From assembly GCF_016864575.1 (NCBI RefSeq), contig NZ_CP044126.1, positions 310,001-374,000 on the forward strand: a DNA stretch of 64,000 nucleotides. Reading direction: 5' to 3'. Below are positions 1 to 9,561 of this stretch, in pieces. The notes under the pieces are model-generated. The model was not told the DNA's origin. It worked only from the letters and a program-made list of their open reading frames with translations, and searched no databases. Position numbers and translations under genes: made by a program. This DNA is from Rhizobium sp. BG4 (GTDB lineage Bacteria; Pseudomonadota; Alphaproteobacteria; Rhizobiales; Rhizobiaceae). The stretch's first letter is position 1; every line of letters begins with the position of its first letter.

Positions 1-25
1 GCGGATCAAAGGCTGAATCTGTCAT
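1..25 (-). CDS. 5' end of an unidentified gene (partial)
   Basis: Only the first eight codons (MTDSAFDP) are inside the window and the gene continues past the left edge. The start is supported by a good ribosome binding site, GGAGG, seven bases upstream of the ATG at 25. It lies 80 bp downstream of rhaK on the same strand, so it may be a further gene of the rhamnose operon. Eight residues are too few to name a product. Confidence 0.45.
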
Positions 26-104
26 GGTATTTCCTCCACCTGATGTGTGCGCGCAAACTAAACGCCTGAGATAGATGGGGTAAAGCGCGCCCTTGGAAAG
101 ACTG

Positions 105-1472
105 TTATTCCGTCAGCGCATACCAGGCGGTGCGATAAACCGCGAGCCCGGCGATATCGGACGGCGCGAAACGCGTTTCCTTGGTCGGCGCCGGCTTGAC
201 GCCCGTCAGCAGCGAAGCGCCCTGACTGGTGCCGGTCGAGCCGGGAAGTGCGATGACTACGCGCTGCGTCAATGCTGCCACGAGCTTGAGATAAAGACCG
301 TTCGTCGAGAACGGTCCCTCGACGATCACGGGCCCTTTTGCGCCGATCAGATCGAGGCAGGCTTGGCTCATCAGCGCGAGATAGAGACACGCGGCCGCGT
401 TGCGCTCGGCAGGGCTCGCCGCATCGGCATTGATCCATTGCCTTTCGCGACCAGGGAAGGGACCGGAACCTGGCGCGACATTGGGAAGCAGCATGATCTT
501 GCCGGAGACGACGGATGGCAGGGCAGCGATCGCGTCTTCCTCGGAAACCTTGCCGATCTCGGCCGAAAGTATCTCGAACTCACGCCCGCCCATGAAGCGG
601 GAGGAGGGGACGGCGCGGCCATACGCATCGACATTGGCCAGCGCATCGCGCTTTGCATCGAGATGTTCCAGATCACCACCGACGCCGAAATTGACCACCC
701 AGGTGCCGGTCGAGACGACGGCGAAGGGCGCTTCGCGGGCGACCAGATGCGGCAGCAGCGAGGCGTTGGAATCGTGGATGCCGCAATAGACCGGGACGGA
801 GATACCGATCTCCTCGGCAATCTCCGGCAGCAGCAGGCCGAGCGCATCGAAGGCCGAGCGGATCGGCGCCATCAGATCGCGAATGCCGAGTGTATCGACA
901 AGCGTCGAATATTGCCCGGTCTTCGGGTTCCACAGATCGGTATGGCAGCCGAGCGACGTCGCCTCGTTGGCGGCAACGCCGGTCAGCCGCGCTGCCCAAT
1001 ATTGCGGGTAGGTGACGATGGCGGCGACCTTTGCGAACTCCTCCGGAAAGGCCGTCTTCTGATAATGCAACTGCGCGCCGATATTCAGGCCCATCGTCTG
1101 GCGCGGCGAATAGGTCTCGGCGAAGGGCGGGCGGAGCGCGGTATAGGCGTCGCGGATTGCGGCGGGATATTCGTGTTCGTAGTCGAGCACCGGCATGGCC
1201 AGATTGCCACCGGCATCGAGAAGGGCCGCCGATGCACCATGGGTGGTGATCGAGATTGCCTCGAAACCCGGCTCCCTGGCGAAGCGCCGGAAGGCATCGA
1301 GCATGAAGGACCAGAGCGCTTCGACATCGTAATGCGGATAGACCCCGTCCTTCAGAACGGTATTCGCCATCTTGGCGGAGGCGATCTCGGCGCCGGTTTC
1401 GGCGTCGAGGACGACGACCTTGGCGTTGGTCTTGCCGATATCGAGAACGGCGATGCGGCGGTAGCTGCTCAT
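105..1472 (-). CDS. rhaK: L-rhamnulose kinase (FGGY family)
   Basis: Carbohydrate kinase of 455 aa. The N-terminus ([17 protein letters not shown]) is the phosphate-1 motif of the FGGY/actin-like ATPase fold, and [11 protein letters not shown] and [14 protein letters not shown] occur further on. It phosphorylates the sugar of the rhamnose pathway in the cytoplasm. In R. leguminosarum RhaK is also needed for ABC-mediated rhamnose transport (established for that species). It is the last recognised gene of rhaRSTPQUK, and its ATG overlaps the rhaU stop (ATGA). Assignment is secure from sequence and context. Confidence 0.93.
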   Translation of the reverse strand: MSSYRRIAVLDIGKTNAKVVVLDAETGAEIASAKMANTVLKDGVYPHYDVEALWSFMLDAFRRFAREPGFEAISITTHGASAALLDAGGNLAMPVLDYEHEYPAAIRDAYTALRPPFAETYSPRQTMGLNIGAQLHYQKTAFPEEFAKVAAIVTYPQYWAARLTGVAANEATSLGCHTDLWNPKTGQYSTLVDTLGIRDLMAPIRSAFDALGLLLPEIAEEIGISVPVYCGIHDSNASLLPHLVAREAPFAVVSTGTWVVNFGVGGDLEHLDAKRDALANVDAYGRAVPSSRFMGGREFEILSAEIGKVSEEDAIAALPSVVSGKIMLLPNVAPGSGPFPGRERQWINADAASPAERNAAACLYLALMSQACLDLIGAKGPVIVEGPFSTNGLYLKLVAALTQRVVIALPGSTGTSQGASLLTGVKPAPTKETRFAPSDIAGLAVYRTAWYALTE

Positions 1473-1789
1473 GGCATATGGAAGACGGTGACGAGATCGC
1501 TTTGGACGGGCGAATTGTCGGGGTTACTAGCCATGATGTCGGCCATATGCGCCCACCACTTCTTCATCACCGGATGCTCCGGCAGGCTCGCCATCGTGTG
1601 ATCGGCCGGGCGCGTCAGCACGCCGAACAGCGTGTTGGTCTCGCGGTCGAGATGGATCGAGTAATCGCTCGCGCCGGATTTATGCAGGAGATCAACCAGT
1701 TCCGGCCAAATCTCGTCATGCCGCTTGATGTATTCGGCTTCCATGCCCGGATTGAGCTTCATCTTGAAGGCGTGTTTCTGCATGGTCAT
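1469..1789 (-). CDS. rhaU: L-rhamnose mutarotase
   Basis: Small cytoplasmic protein of 106 aa of the RhaM/RhaU family, which interconverts alpha and beta anomers of L-rhamnose. The family hallmarks [11 protein letters not shown] near the N-terminus and RHDEIWPEL are visible. The frame is open far upstream, but the ATG at 1789 overlaps the rhaQ stop (AAATGA) and gives the normal family length. Translational coupling on both sides (ATGA with rhaQ and rhaK) fixes it in the operon. Confidence 0.92.
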   Translation of the reverse strand: MTMQKHAFKMKLNPGMEAEYIKRHDEIWPELVDLLHKSGASDYSIHLDRETNTLFGVLTRPADHTMASLPEHPVMKKWWAHMADIMASNPDNSPVQSDLVTVFHMP

Positions 1790-2799
1790 TTGGAGCTCAT
1801 CAGCTTGATGCGGCGGGCGATGATCGGGATGGCGATGGTGATGATCAGGAGCAGGCCGATGAAGATCGACATGACGATGCCGGGAACATTGAGCAAGCCA
1901 AGGCCGAAGGTCACCAGACCCATGACGAAGGCGGCGATAACGACGCCGCCGATCGTGCCGGAGCCGCCGAGGATCGATACGCCGCCGAGCACCACCATGG
2001 TCACCACTTCGAGCTCCCATCCCTGGGCGATCGAGGGGCGCGTCGAGCCGAGGCGCGAGGTCAGGCAGACGGCTGCGATGCCGCTCATCACGCCTGTCAG
2101 CACGAAAAGGATGAACTTGATGCGCTCGACCGGGATGCCGGAGAAGCGGGCGGCGAACTCGTTATTGCCGATCGTGTAGATCTGGCGGCCGAAATTCGTG
2201 GCATGCAGCAGGATCGCGAAGGCAATCGCCAGCACGATGAACAGCACGAATTCGAACGAAAACACCCAGAAGACATAGCCCTGGCCGAAATAGGCGAAAT
2301 CGGCCGGATACTTGCCGTAGGCCTGGTCGCCGAGCACGATATAGGAAATGCCGCGGAACAGGCTCATCGTGCCGATGGTCACGACGATCGACGGCAGTTT
2401 CATTACCGAAACGAGGAAGCCGTTGAAGATGCCGCAGAGGAGGCCGGTTCCGATGCCGATCAGCACGATGACGGGCGTTCCGAAGCCTGCCTGAACGGCT
2501 GCGCCCATCGCCGTCGAGGCAAGCGCGATGATGGCGGCGACGGAGAGGTCGATTTCACCGGCGATGACGAGCAGCGCCATGGCAAAGGCGATCATCGCCT
2601 TTTCGGTGAAGTTGAAGGTCGCATCCGAGAGGTTCCAGGCATCGAGGAAATAGGGTGACGCCACGGAATTGAAGATGAAGATCAGCACGGCGACGCCGAA
2701 GAGCAGGACTTCCCAGCTCGACATGATGCGGCGCAATGGCGTGCCCAGACGATCGGGAATGACGCGCTTTTCAGGCGCTGCTGACGAAACGGTGCTCAT
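1786..2799 (-). CDS. rhaQ: Rhamnose ABC transporter permease
   Basis: Inner-membrane permease of 337 aa of the ribose/AraH type (BPD_transp_2), with about eight to ten hydrophobic segments starting near residue 33. The family motif region [17 protein letters not shown] is near residues 250-270. It pairs with RhaP as a heterodimeric channel for L-rhamnose. Its start overlaps the rhaP stop (ATGA). P and Q are assigned by gene order as in R. leguminosarum. Confidence 0.9.
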   Translation of the reverse strand: MSTVSSAAPEKRVIPDRLGTPLRRIMSSWEVLLFGVAVLIFIFNSVASPYFLDAWNLSDATFNFTEKAMIAFAMALLVIAGEIDLSVAAIIALASTAMGAAVQAGFGTPVIVLIGIGTGLLCGIFNGFLVSVMKLPSIVVTIGTMSLFRGISYIVLGDQAYGKYPADFAYFGQGYVFWVFSFEFVLFIVLAIAFAILLHATNFGRQIYTIGNNEFAARFSGIPVERIKFILFVLTGVMSGIAAVCLTSRLGSTRPSIAQGWELEVVTMVVLGGVSILGGSGTIGGVVIAAFVMGLVTFGLGLLNVPGIVMSIFIGLLLIITIAIPIIARRIKLMSSK

Positions 2800-3785
2800 G
2801 CTGCCACCTCTGCTGCTGCCTTGTCCCGCAGGATGATGCGACCGCGATTGCGTTCGCGGCGGGCGTTGAAGACGACGGCGAGGATGATGACCGTCCCCGA
2901 GATCGCCATCTGCGTGAAGGGCGAGATGCCGATAACGGGAAGGGCGTTCTTGATGACGCCGAGGAACAGCGCGCCGAGCACCGTGCCGATGACCGAGCCG
3001 ACGCCACCAGCAATCGAGATGCCGCCGATGACGCAGGCCGCGACGCTGTCGAGCTCGAAACCGTTGGCGATATCGACATAGGCTACGGCATAGCGCGAGA
3101 CCCAGAGATAGCTGGAAAGGCCCGCCAGCGCGCCCGAGAGCACGAAGGCGAGGAACTTCGTCCAGCCGGTATCGATCCCGGCATAGACGGCAGCCGTCGG
3201 ATTGCCGCCGGTCGCATAGGCCGAGCGGCCGAACTGCGTGTATTTCAGGAGCATGTACATCAAGAGCACGATGATGATGCCGACCCAGCTCAAGACCGGC
3301 AGGCCGAGGATCGGCTCGCGCGGGACGGAGAGGAAAGTCGGCGTCATCTGATGGGCGTTCACCCAGGCGCCGCCGGAGAGGACGAAGGCCATGCCGCGAT
3401 AGATCGTCAGCGTACCCAGCGTCACCACGATCGGCGGTATTTCGAGCGCCCAGACGAGGAAGCCGTTGATGGCGCCGAGTGCGGCGCCGATCGCGATCGC
3501 CGCGACGATCAGCACAATCAATGGGATGCCGGGATAGGCGGCGTTCAGCATGGCGATCGCCATGCCGGTAAAGGCAAGGTTGGCGGCGACCGAGAGGTCG
3601 ATCGATTTCGTCAGGATGACGGTCATCTGCGCCAGCGCCAGGATGATCAGGATCGAAGTATCGTTGAAGATGCCGGCGAGGTTCGACGGCGTCGCGAAAT
3701 CGGACGCGCGCGTCGAGAAGATGCCGATCATCACGACTATGATGACGAAAAGCAGGGTTTCGCGTTTTCTGATCAGTCTTGCCAT
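2796..3785 (-). CDS. rhaP: Rhamnose ABC transporter permease
   Basis: Polytopic permease of 329 aa related to RhaQ and RbsC. It opens with a charged cytoplasmic stretch (MARLIRKRE), then a first membrane helix, and carries VIGGISIAGGVGSVIGTVLG near residues 250-270, the counterpart of the RhaQ motif. It is the second channel half of the rhamnose importer. It lies 9 bp downstream of rhaT and is translationally coupled to rhaQ. Confidence 0.9.
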   Translation of the reverse strand: MARLIRKRETLLFVIIVVMIGIFSTRASDFATPSNLAGIFNDTSILIILALAQMTVILTKSIDLSVAANLAFTGMAIAMLNAAYPGIPLIVLIVAAIAIGAALGAINGFLVWALEIPPIVVTLGTLTIYRGMAFVLSGGAWVNAHQMTPTFLSVPREPILGLPVLSWVGIIIVLLMYMLLKYTQFGRSAYATGGNPTAAVYAGIDTGWTKFLAFVLSGALAGLSSYLWVSRYAVAYVDIANGFELDSVAACVIGGISIAGGVGSVIGTVLGALFLGVIKNALPVIGISPFTQMAISGTVIILAVVFNARRERNRGRIILRDKAAAEVAA

Positions 3786-3794
3786 GCTTTTACC

Positions 3795-5330
3795 TCACGC
3801 ATTTCCGGTCGCCGCGCGCACCAGCACTTCCGGCGAGAGTTTGTCGCGGTCGTAGAGACCGGCCGAAAGGCCTTCCTTCATCACCAGCACACGATCGGAC
3901 ATGCCGATAATCTCCGGCAGTTCCGAAGAGATCATGATGATCGACAGGCCCTCGGCCGCAAGCTCGCTGATGAAGCCATGGACGGCGGCCTTGGAGCCGA
4001 TATCGATGCCCTTGGTCGGCTCGTCGAGAATGATGACCTTCGGCATGGTGGCCAGCCACTTGCCGATGACGACCTTCTGCTGGTTGCCGCCCGAAAGCGT
4101 GCCGACGGGCACTGAGAGCGCGGCCGCGCGGAGATCCAGCCGCTCGGCATATTTGCGGGCGAGGGCGAATTCTTCCGCGGCCTTCAGGAAGCCCTTGCGC
4201 GAGGTTCGCGTCAGCGACGGCAGGGTCATGTTCTGATAGATCGGCATCGGCAGCGCCAGGCCATGGCGGCCGCGTTCTTCGGGCACATAGACGATACCGG
4301 CGCGGATCGCATCGAGCGGCGAATTGATCGACAGTTCCTTGCCTTCCAGTGTCAGGCGGCCGGAGAGCGGCTTGGTGATGCCGAACAGCGATTGGCTGAG
4401 CTCCGAGCGGCCGGCGCCGATCAGGCCGTAGACGCCGAGGATTTCGCCCTTGCGGAGCGTGAAGGAAATGTCGCGGAATTCTGTACGGTGACAGTATTTC
4501 TCGACGCTCATGACCGGAGCGCCGATCGCCACGTCGATCTTCGGGAAGGCGTTCTCGACGTCGCGGCCGACCATCATCTTGACGATCGTATCCTGCGGCG
4601 TCTCCTTGAGACGCCCGGCACCGACCGCCTTGCCGTCGCGGAAGACGGCGAAATTGTCAGCGATCTCGTAGAGCTCGTCGAATTTGTGGCTGATGAAGAG
4701 GATCGCCTTGCCCTTGGCCTTCAGGCCCTGGACGATACGGAAGAGATCGTCGATTTCCTTGCGCGAAAGGGCGGCCGTCGGCTCGTCCATGATGACGATC
4801 CGGGCCTCGATCGACAGCGCACGGGCGATCGCCACCAGATGGCGCTGCGCGATCGAGAGGTCCTTGAGGCGGATCGTCGGATCGATATTGCTTTCCAGCG
4901 AGATCAGCAGCTCCTTCGAGCGCTCGTTCATCGCCTTCCAGTCGATGGTGCGGAAGCGGGTTTTCGGCGCATGGCCGAGAAAGATGTTTTCGGCAACCGT
5001 CAGCTCGTCGAAGAGCACGGTTTCCTGGTGGATGGCGGTGACGCCTGCGTCGATCGCGGCCTGCGCGCTCGTAAAGCTGACAGTCTGCCCATCGACGATA
5101 ATCTCGCCTTCGTTCGGGCGATAGATGCCGGTGAGGATCTTGACGAGCGTCGACTTGCCGGCGCCGTTTTCGCCGATCAGCGCCGTGACCTTGCCCGGAT
5201 AGAGCGCAATACTGACATTATCGAGCGCCTTCACGCCCGGGAATATCTGCGAAATGCCGCGCATTTCGAGAATGGCGGGCGCGTCATCGGGCCTTGTGGC
5301 CTGGACTGGTTCTTGAAGGGCAGTCGTCAT
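3795..5330 (-). CDS. rhaT: Rhamnose ABC transporter ATPase (two ABC domains)
   Basis: Duplicated sugar-type ATPase of 511 aa (RbsA/MglA architecture). Domain 1 has Walker A GENGAGKST, signature LSIAQRH and Walker B IVIMDEPTA. Domain 2 has a degenerate Walker A (GLIGAGRSE), LSGGNQQK and VIILDEPTKG, as is usual for this family. The frame is open to 5366, but that region contains the intercistronic hairpin, so I prefer the ATG at 5330 (MTTALQEP); no clear ribosome binding site decides this. It energises rhamnose uptake with RhaS, RhaP and RhaQ. Confidence 0.9.
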   Translation of the reverse strand: MTTALQEPVQATRPDDAPAILEMRGISQIFPGVKALDNVSIALYPGKVTALIGENGAGKSTLVKILTGIYRPNEGEIIVDGQTVSFTSAQAAIDAGVTAIHQETVLFDELTVAENIFLGHAPKTRFRTIDWKAMNERSKELLISLESNIDPTIRLKDLSIAQRHLVAIARALSIEARIVIMDEPTAALSRKEIDDLFRIVQGLKAKGKAILFISHKFDELYEIADNFAVFRDGKAVGAGRLKETPQDTIVKMMVGRDVENAFPKIDVAIGAPVMSVEKYCHRTEFRDISFTLRKGEILGVYGLIGAGRSELSQSLFGITKPLSGRLTLEGKELSINSPLDAIRAGIVYVPEERGRHGLALPMPIYQNMTLPSLTRTSRKGFLKAAEEFALARKYAERLDLRAAALSVPVGTLSGGNQQKVVIGKWLATMPKVIILDEPTKGIDIGSKAAVHGFISELAAEGLSIIMISSELPEIIGMSDRVLVMKEGLSAGLYDRDKLSPEVLVRAATGNA

Positions 5331-5355
5331 CAGCAAAACCATGAAGAAAGAGAAG

Positions 5356-5378
5356 CCCGGCGGCATGGAGCCGCCGGG
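5356..5378 (-). terminator. Intercistronic hairpin between rhaS and rhaT
   Basis: A perfect 9-bp stem (CCCGGCGGC/GCCGCCGGG) with a 5-base loop lies just after the rhaS stop. It is followed in the transcribed direction by a pyrimidine-rich stretch (CTTCTCTTTCTTC) rather than a pure U-run. Such hairpins after a binding-protein gene usually cause partial termination or protect the 3' end, giving more binding protein than ATPase. That role is inference. Confidence 0.6.
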
Positions 5379-5399
5379 TGTCCGGATGTTTTCGTAGGA

Positions 5400-6395
5400 T
5401 CAGAAGACCTTGGAGAACTGGTCGATGTTCGAAGCGTTGTAGACGAACGGATCGGACATGGCGGCTTCGCCCTTGTCGTCGATCTTGATCTTGCCCATGC
5501 GGCCGGCTTCGATTTCCGTGCCCGGCTTGCCATCGGCATCACCCTTCACGAGGTGATAGGCGATCTGCGTTGCGGAGTAGCCGAGATCGATCGGGTTCCA
5601 GATCGCGAATTCCTTGGTCGCGCCAGACTTGATCGCGCCGGCCATTTCGGACGGCAGGCCGAGACCCGTCACGTAGACCTTGCCGACGAGGCCCTTGTCT
5701 TCGACAACCTTGGAAGCGGCGAGAACGCCGACCGTCGTCGGAGCGACGATGACCTTGACGTTCGGGTTGGACTTCAGGAGACCTTCAGCTTCGCGGTAGG
5801 ACTTGTCCGAGAGGTCGTCGCCGTACACGGTGGTGACGAGGTTCAGACCGGCGAAGTCCTTCAGCTGCTTCTTCATCTGGTCGATCCAGATGTTCTGGTT
5901 CGTCGAGGTCGTCGTTGCCGACAGGATGGCGAAATCGCCCTTGCCGCCTTCGAGGTGATCCTTGACGAGCGTCAGGCACATCTTGCCGATCAACTCGTTG
6001 GACGACGGGTTCAGCTGGAGGATACGGCCTTCAGGTGCAACGCCGGAGTCCCAGGAGATGACCTTGATGCCGCGCTGCGCGGCCTTCTTGAGGGCCGGAA
6101 CGACAGCGTCCGGATCGTTTGCCGAGATGGCGATCGCATCGACGCCCTGGGCGATCAGCGAGTTGATGACTTCGATCTGGCCTTCTGCCGTCGTCGAGGT
6201 CGGGCCGGTGTAAATCACTTCCACGCCGCCGAGTTCCTTGGCTGCTTCCTGCGCGCCCTTGTTGGCGGCGTCGAAGAAGCCGTTGCCCAGCGACTTCACG
6301 ACGAGACCGATCTTGATGTCCTTGGCGCTGGCCGAGCCGGCCATCACGGCGACGGCAAATGCCACGCCGATTGCAAGTTTCTTTGCTAGTTTCAT
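5400..6395 (-). CDS. rhaS: Rhamnose-binding periplasmic protein
   Basis: Substrate-binding protein of 331 aa of the ribose-binding type (Peripla_BP_4). It has a clear Sec signal peptide (MKLAKKLAIGVAFAVAVMAG, cleavage after ASA near residue 24), then the family start KIGLVVKSLGNGFFDAANKG. It delivers L-rhamnose to RhaPQT. It is the first transport gene after rhaR, 51 bp downstream. In R. leguminosarum this symbol denotes the binding protein, not the E. coli activator RhaS. Confidence 0.93.
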   Translation of the reverse strand: MKLAKKLAIGVAFAVAVMAGSASAKDIKIGLVVKSLGNGFFDAANKGAQEAAKELGGVEVIYTGPTSTTAEGQIEVINSLIAQGVDAIAISANDPDAVVPALKKAAQRGIKVISWDSGVAPEGRILQLNPSSNELIGKMCLTLVKDHLEGGKGDFAILSATTTSTNQNIWIDQMKKQLKDFAGLNLVTTVYGDDLSDKSYREAEGLLKSNPNVKVIVAPTTVGVLAASKVVEDKGLVGKVYVTGLGLPSEMAGAIKSGATKEFAIWNPIDLGYSATQIAYHLVKGDADGKPGTEIEAGRMGKIKIDDKGEAAMSDPFVYNASNIDQFSKVF

Positions 6396-6446
6396 GCTTT
6401 CATCCTCCCACGTTGATTAAGTCTAACGACATCCGGCCGGCGCCCC

Positions 6447-7259
6447 TCAGGCGACCGACGAGGAATCCTCCCTTGCCGCCTGTGCGGCTGCGCTCGCGAT
6501 CACGAGCTTGATACCTGCATCCTCGATCATGCGGACGGCCTCCTCCGGGATGCCATCGTCCGTGATGATCGTCGAAACGCGCTCGAGCGGGCACAGAATG
6601 AGGCTCGAGCGGCGGCGAAACTTGCTTGAGTCGACCATGACGACGAGCTCGTCGGCTTGATGCATCAGCTTCTGTTCGCTCTGAATGATCTGCGCATCGG
6701 CTTCCATGATGCCGTGCGGGCCGACGCCCTGGGCACCGAAGAAGAAGCGGCGTGCATAGAAATGACGGATCGCGTCATTGTCGAAAGGCGACAGGATCAG
6801 GCTCTGCTCGCGATAGATCACGCCGCCCGGAACCGTCACCGTATTCTTCGAGTGCTTTACCAGATGTTCGGCGATCGCGAAGGAATTGGTCATCACCTGC
6901 ATCCGGTGGCCGGACATGAAGTGAACCATCTGGAATGTCGTCGTGCCGCCATTGATGATGATGGCGTCGCCGGGATCGCAGAGATCGACGGCTGCGCGGG
7001 CAATTGCGCGCTTCTTATCGATATTGACTGATTCTGACACCCGGAACGGACGGCCGGCAAGATTGCCCAGCTGCGGCGGGTGAACGGCCTCGGCGCCGCC
7101 GCGAACGCGACGGATCTTACCCTGCACGTGAAGGGCCGCAATGTCACGACGGATCGTGGCCTCGGAAGCCTCGGTCAGTTCAGCGATATCCTGAATCGTG
7201 ACGACAGACTTTTCCTGTACCGCGCTCATGATGATGCGATGGCGTTCGCGTTCGTGCAT
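6447..7259 (-). CDS. rhaR: DeoR-family rhamnose regulator
   Basis: Regulator of 270 aa. The N-terminal DeoR winged helix-turn-helix (TIQDIAELTEASEATIRRD, about residues 21-40) is followed by the sugar-phosphate sensing DeoRC domain (INGGTTTF near residue 100, NDAIRHFYARRFFFG near 165). In R. leguminosarum the DeoR-type RhaR represses the rha transcripts. It is the first gene of the minus-strand operon. The long inverted repeat in the divergent promoter region is its probable operator. Confidence 0.92.
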   Translation of the reverse strand: MHERERHRIIMSAVQEKSVVTIQDIAELTEASEATIRRDIAALHVQGKIRRVRGGAEAVHPPQLGNLAGRPFRVSESVNIDKKRAIARAAVDLCDPGDAIIINGGTTTFQMVHFMSGHRMQVMTNSFAIAEHLVKHSKNTVTVPGGVIYREQSLILSPFDNDAIRHFYARRFFFGAQGVGPHGIMEADAQIIQSEQKLMHQADELVVMVDSSKFRRRSSLILCPLERVSTIITDDGIPEEAVRMIEDAGIKLVIASAAAQAAREDSSSVA

Positions 7260-7277
7260 TGGGTCCTCCGTGTCATA

Positions 7278-7306
7278 TTTATTTCGTATCGGTTAAAAGC
7301 TGTCAA
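7278..7306 (-). promoter_or_regulatory. Probable sigma70 promoter for rhaRSTPQUK
   Basis: On the minus strand a consensus -35 TTGACA (7306-7301) is followed after 17 bases by an AT-rich -10 element (AATAAA/ATAAAT near 7283-7277). It lies about 20-45 bp upstream of the rhaR ATG. The -35 box is inside the left arm of the inverted repeat, so bound repressor would cover it. Confidence 0.6.
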
Positions 7307-7375
7307 TCAAAAACGATCACGAATTTTCATATTGCGCTGCACAATAATTGTTTTTGATCGTTTTCGATTGACAGC
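7299..7375. promoter_or_regulatory. Probable RhaR operator: 21-bp inverted repeat
   Basis: Arms at 7299-7319 (GCTGTCAATC AAAAACGATC plus A) and 7355-7375 are reverse complements with one mismatch, separated by 35 bp. The arms contain the -35 boxes of both divergent promoters. DeoR-family regulators bind inverted repeats in such positions, so this is the obvious site for coordinated RhaR control of rhaR-K and rhaDI. That RhaR binds here is inference. Confidence 0.65.
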
Positions 7376-7396
7376 GCGCATTTTCATGAGCGATAT
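7368..7396 (+). promoter_or_regulatory. Probable sigma70 promoter for rhaDI
   Basis: TTGACA at 7368-7373, a 17-base spacer, and CGATAT at 7391-7396 as -10. The -35 box lies in the right arm of the inverted repeat. The predicted transcript has a leader of about 50 bases before the rhaD ribosome binding site. Confidence 0.6.
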
Positions 7397-7453
7397 CGGT
7401 CACGACAACAGCGTGGATTTCTCCGCGCAGAAGAACTCATATGGGAGGATGAC

Positions 7454-9550
7454 ATGGCGGCCAACGTCCGGCTTCTTGATAACCGTTGGGATGACAGCTA
7501 CGCGGCGAAACTCGATGAGCCGGGCAAGCTGCTCTACCGCTCGAACCTCCTTGGCGCCGACAAGCGCATCACCAATTACGGCGGCGGCAATACCTCTGCA
7601 AAGGTGATGGAAACCGATCCGCTGAACGGCGAAAAGGTCAAGATTCTCTGGGTCAAGGGCTCCGGCGGCGACGTCGGCACCATCAAGCTCGATGGCTTCG
7701 CGACGCTTTATCAGGACAAGCTCGACTCGCTGAAGAGCATCTACAAGGGTGTCGAGGACGAAGACCGCATGGTCGGCTTCCTGCCGCATTGCACCTTCAA
7801 CCTGAACTCCCGCGCCGCGTCGATCGATACGCCGCTGCACGGCTTCGTGCCGTTCACCCATGTCGACCACATGCATCCTGACGCGATCATCGCGATTGCC
7901 GCCTCCAAGAATTCCAGGGAATTGACGCAGCAGATCTTCGGCGCCGACATCGGCTGGCTGCCCTGGCGCCGCCCGGGCTTCCAGCTCGGCCTCGATCTCG
8001 AAGCCTTCGTCAAGGCCAACCCGAATGCCAAGGGCGTCGTTCTCGAAAGCCACGGCCTGTTCACCTGGGCGAACGATGCCAAGGCCTGCTACGAGCTGAC
8101 GCTCGATATCATCAACAAGGCGATCGAGTGGTTCGCGCAGCAGACCGAAGGCAAGACGATCTTCGGCGGTGCAGCGACCGAGAGCCTGCCGGTTGCCGAG
8201 CGCCGCGCCATTGCCGCCCGACTGATGCCGGAAATCCGCGGCCGCATCGGCAAGCAGGAGCGCAAGCTCGGCCATTTCGACGATCAGGATGCCGTGCTCG
8301 AGTTCGTCAATTCGAAGAACCTGCGCCCGCTCGGCGCGCTCGGCACCAGCTGCCCCGACCATTTCCTGCGCACCAAGATCCGCCCGCTGATCGTCGACTT
8401 CGATCCGTCCAAGCCGGATGTCGATGCCATCATTTCCGGTCTCGATGCGGCGCTCGAAGCCTACCGCGCCGATTACGCCCGCTATTACAATGACTGCAAG
8501 CATGACAATTCGCCCGCCATGCGCGATGCGAACCCGGTCATCTTCCTGGTGCCCGGCGTCGGCATGCTCTCGTTTGCCCGCGACAAGGCGACGGCCCGCA
8601 TCGCCAGCGAGTTCTACGTCAACGCCATCAACGTCATGCGCGGCGCTTCGACGGTTTCCGAATATCAGGGCCTGCCGGAGCAGGAAGCCTTCGATATCGA
8701 ATATTGGCTGCTTGAAGAAGCCAAGCTGCAGCGCATGCCGAAGCCGAAGAGCCTGGCCGGCAAGGTTGCCTTCGTCACCGGCGGCGCCGGTGGCATCGGC
8801 CGTGCAACGGCCGCCCGCCTGATGGGCGAGGGTGCCTGTGTGGTGCTCGCCGATATCGATGCCGAAGCGCTCTCTGCCGCCGAAGCCGATTTCGCCAAGA
8901 AGTACAGCGCCGACGCGGTTCGCAGCGTCAAGCTCGATGTCACCCGGGAAGATGCGGTCATCTCGGCCTTCGCCGAATCCTGCGTCGAATTCGGCGGCAT
9001 CGACATTCTCGTATCCAACGCCGGTATCGCATCCTCGGCGCCGATCGAAAGCACCGAGCTTTCGATGTGGAACAAGAACATCGACATCTTGGCGACCGGT
9101 TACTTCCTCGTTTCGCGCGAGGCCTTCCGCCTGTTCCGCAAGCAAAATCTCGGCGGCAACGTCGTCTTCGTCGCCTCGAAGAACGGCCTTGCCTCGTCGC
9201 CGAATGCCGCAGCCTATTGCACGGCAAAGGCTGCGGAAATCCATCTCGCACGCTGCCTGGCGCTCGAAGGCGCGGAAGCCGGCATTCGCGTCAACACGGT
9301 CAACCCGGATGCCGTTCTGCGCGGCTCGAAGATCTGGAATGGCGAGTGGCGCGAACAGCGCGCGGCCTCCTCGAAGATCGAGGTGGACGATCTCGAGGAA
9401 CATTACCGCAAGCGTTCGATGCTGAAGCTCAACGTCTTCCCGGAAGACATCGCCGAAGCCATCTACTTCCTGGCGTCCGATCTCTCGGCCAAATCGACCG
9501 GCAACATCATCAACGTTGACGCCGGCAACGCGCAGAGCTTCCCGCGGTAA
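7454..9550 (+). CDS. rhaD: Bifunctional rhamnulose-1-phosphate aldolase / short-chain dehydrogenase
   Basis: Fusion protein of 698 aa. Residues about 30-400 are a class II aldolase/adducin domain (GGGNTSAKVM near residue 40; FTHVDHMHPDAI near 135). Residues about 430-695 are a Rossmann SDR with TGGAGGIG, the NAG motif, and the YCTAKAA catalytic Tyr/Lys. Families of this layout cleave rhamnulose 1-phosphate to dihydroxyacetone phosphate and lactaldehyde and oxidise the lactaldehyde. It starts 5 bases after GGGAGGATGAC and is divergent from rhaR. In R. leguminosarum the symbol rhaD is used for this gene. Confidence 0.9.
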   Translation: MAANVRLLDNRWDDSYAAKLDEPGKLLYRSNLLGADKRITNYGGGNTSAKVMETDPLNGEKVKILWVKGSGGDVGTIKLDGFATLYQDKLDSLKSIYKGVEDEDRMVGFLPHCTFNLNSRAASIDTPLHGFVPFTHVDHMHPDAIIAIAASKNSRELTQQIFGADIGWLPWRRPGFQLGLDLEAFVKANPNAKGVVLESHGLFTWANDAKACYELTLDIINKAIEWFAQQTEGKTIFGGAATESLPVAERRAIAARLMPEIRGRIGKQERKLGHFDDQDAVLEFVNSKNLRPLGALGTSCPDHFLRTKIRPLIVDFDPSKPDVDAIISGLDAALEAYRADYARYYNDCKHDNSPAMRDANPVIFLVPGVGMLSFARDKATARIASEFYVNAINVMRGASTVSEYQGLPEQEAFDIEYWLLEEAKLQRMPKPKSLAGKVAFVTGGAGGIGRATAARLMGEGACVVLADIDAEALSAAEADFAKKYSADAVRSVKLDVTREDAVISAFAESCVEFGGIDILVSNAGIASSAPIESTELSMWNKNIDILATGYFLVSREAFRLFRKQNLGGNVVFVASKNGLASSPNAAAYCTAKAAEIHLARCLALEGAEAGIRVNTVNPDAVLRGSKIWNGEWREQRAASSKIEVDDLEEHYRKRSMLKLNVFPEDIAEAIYFLASDLSAKSTGNIINVDAGNAQSFPR

Positions 9551-9561
9551 GGCGTGAGGTT

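Noticed and set aside
4263-6389. Long plus-strand open frame (708 aa) opposite rhaT/rhaS
   Set aside because: It is antisense to two well-conserved transport genes; high third-position GC creates such open frames. The translation has no recognisable motif. Similar antisense frames at 7400-9682, 26597-28804 and 57611-59581 were dropped for the same reason.
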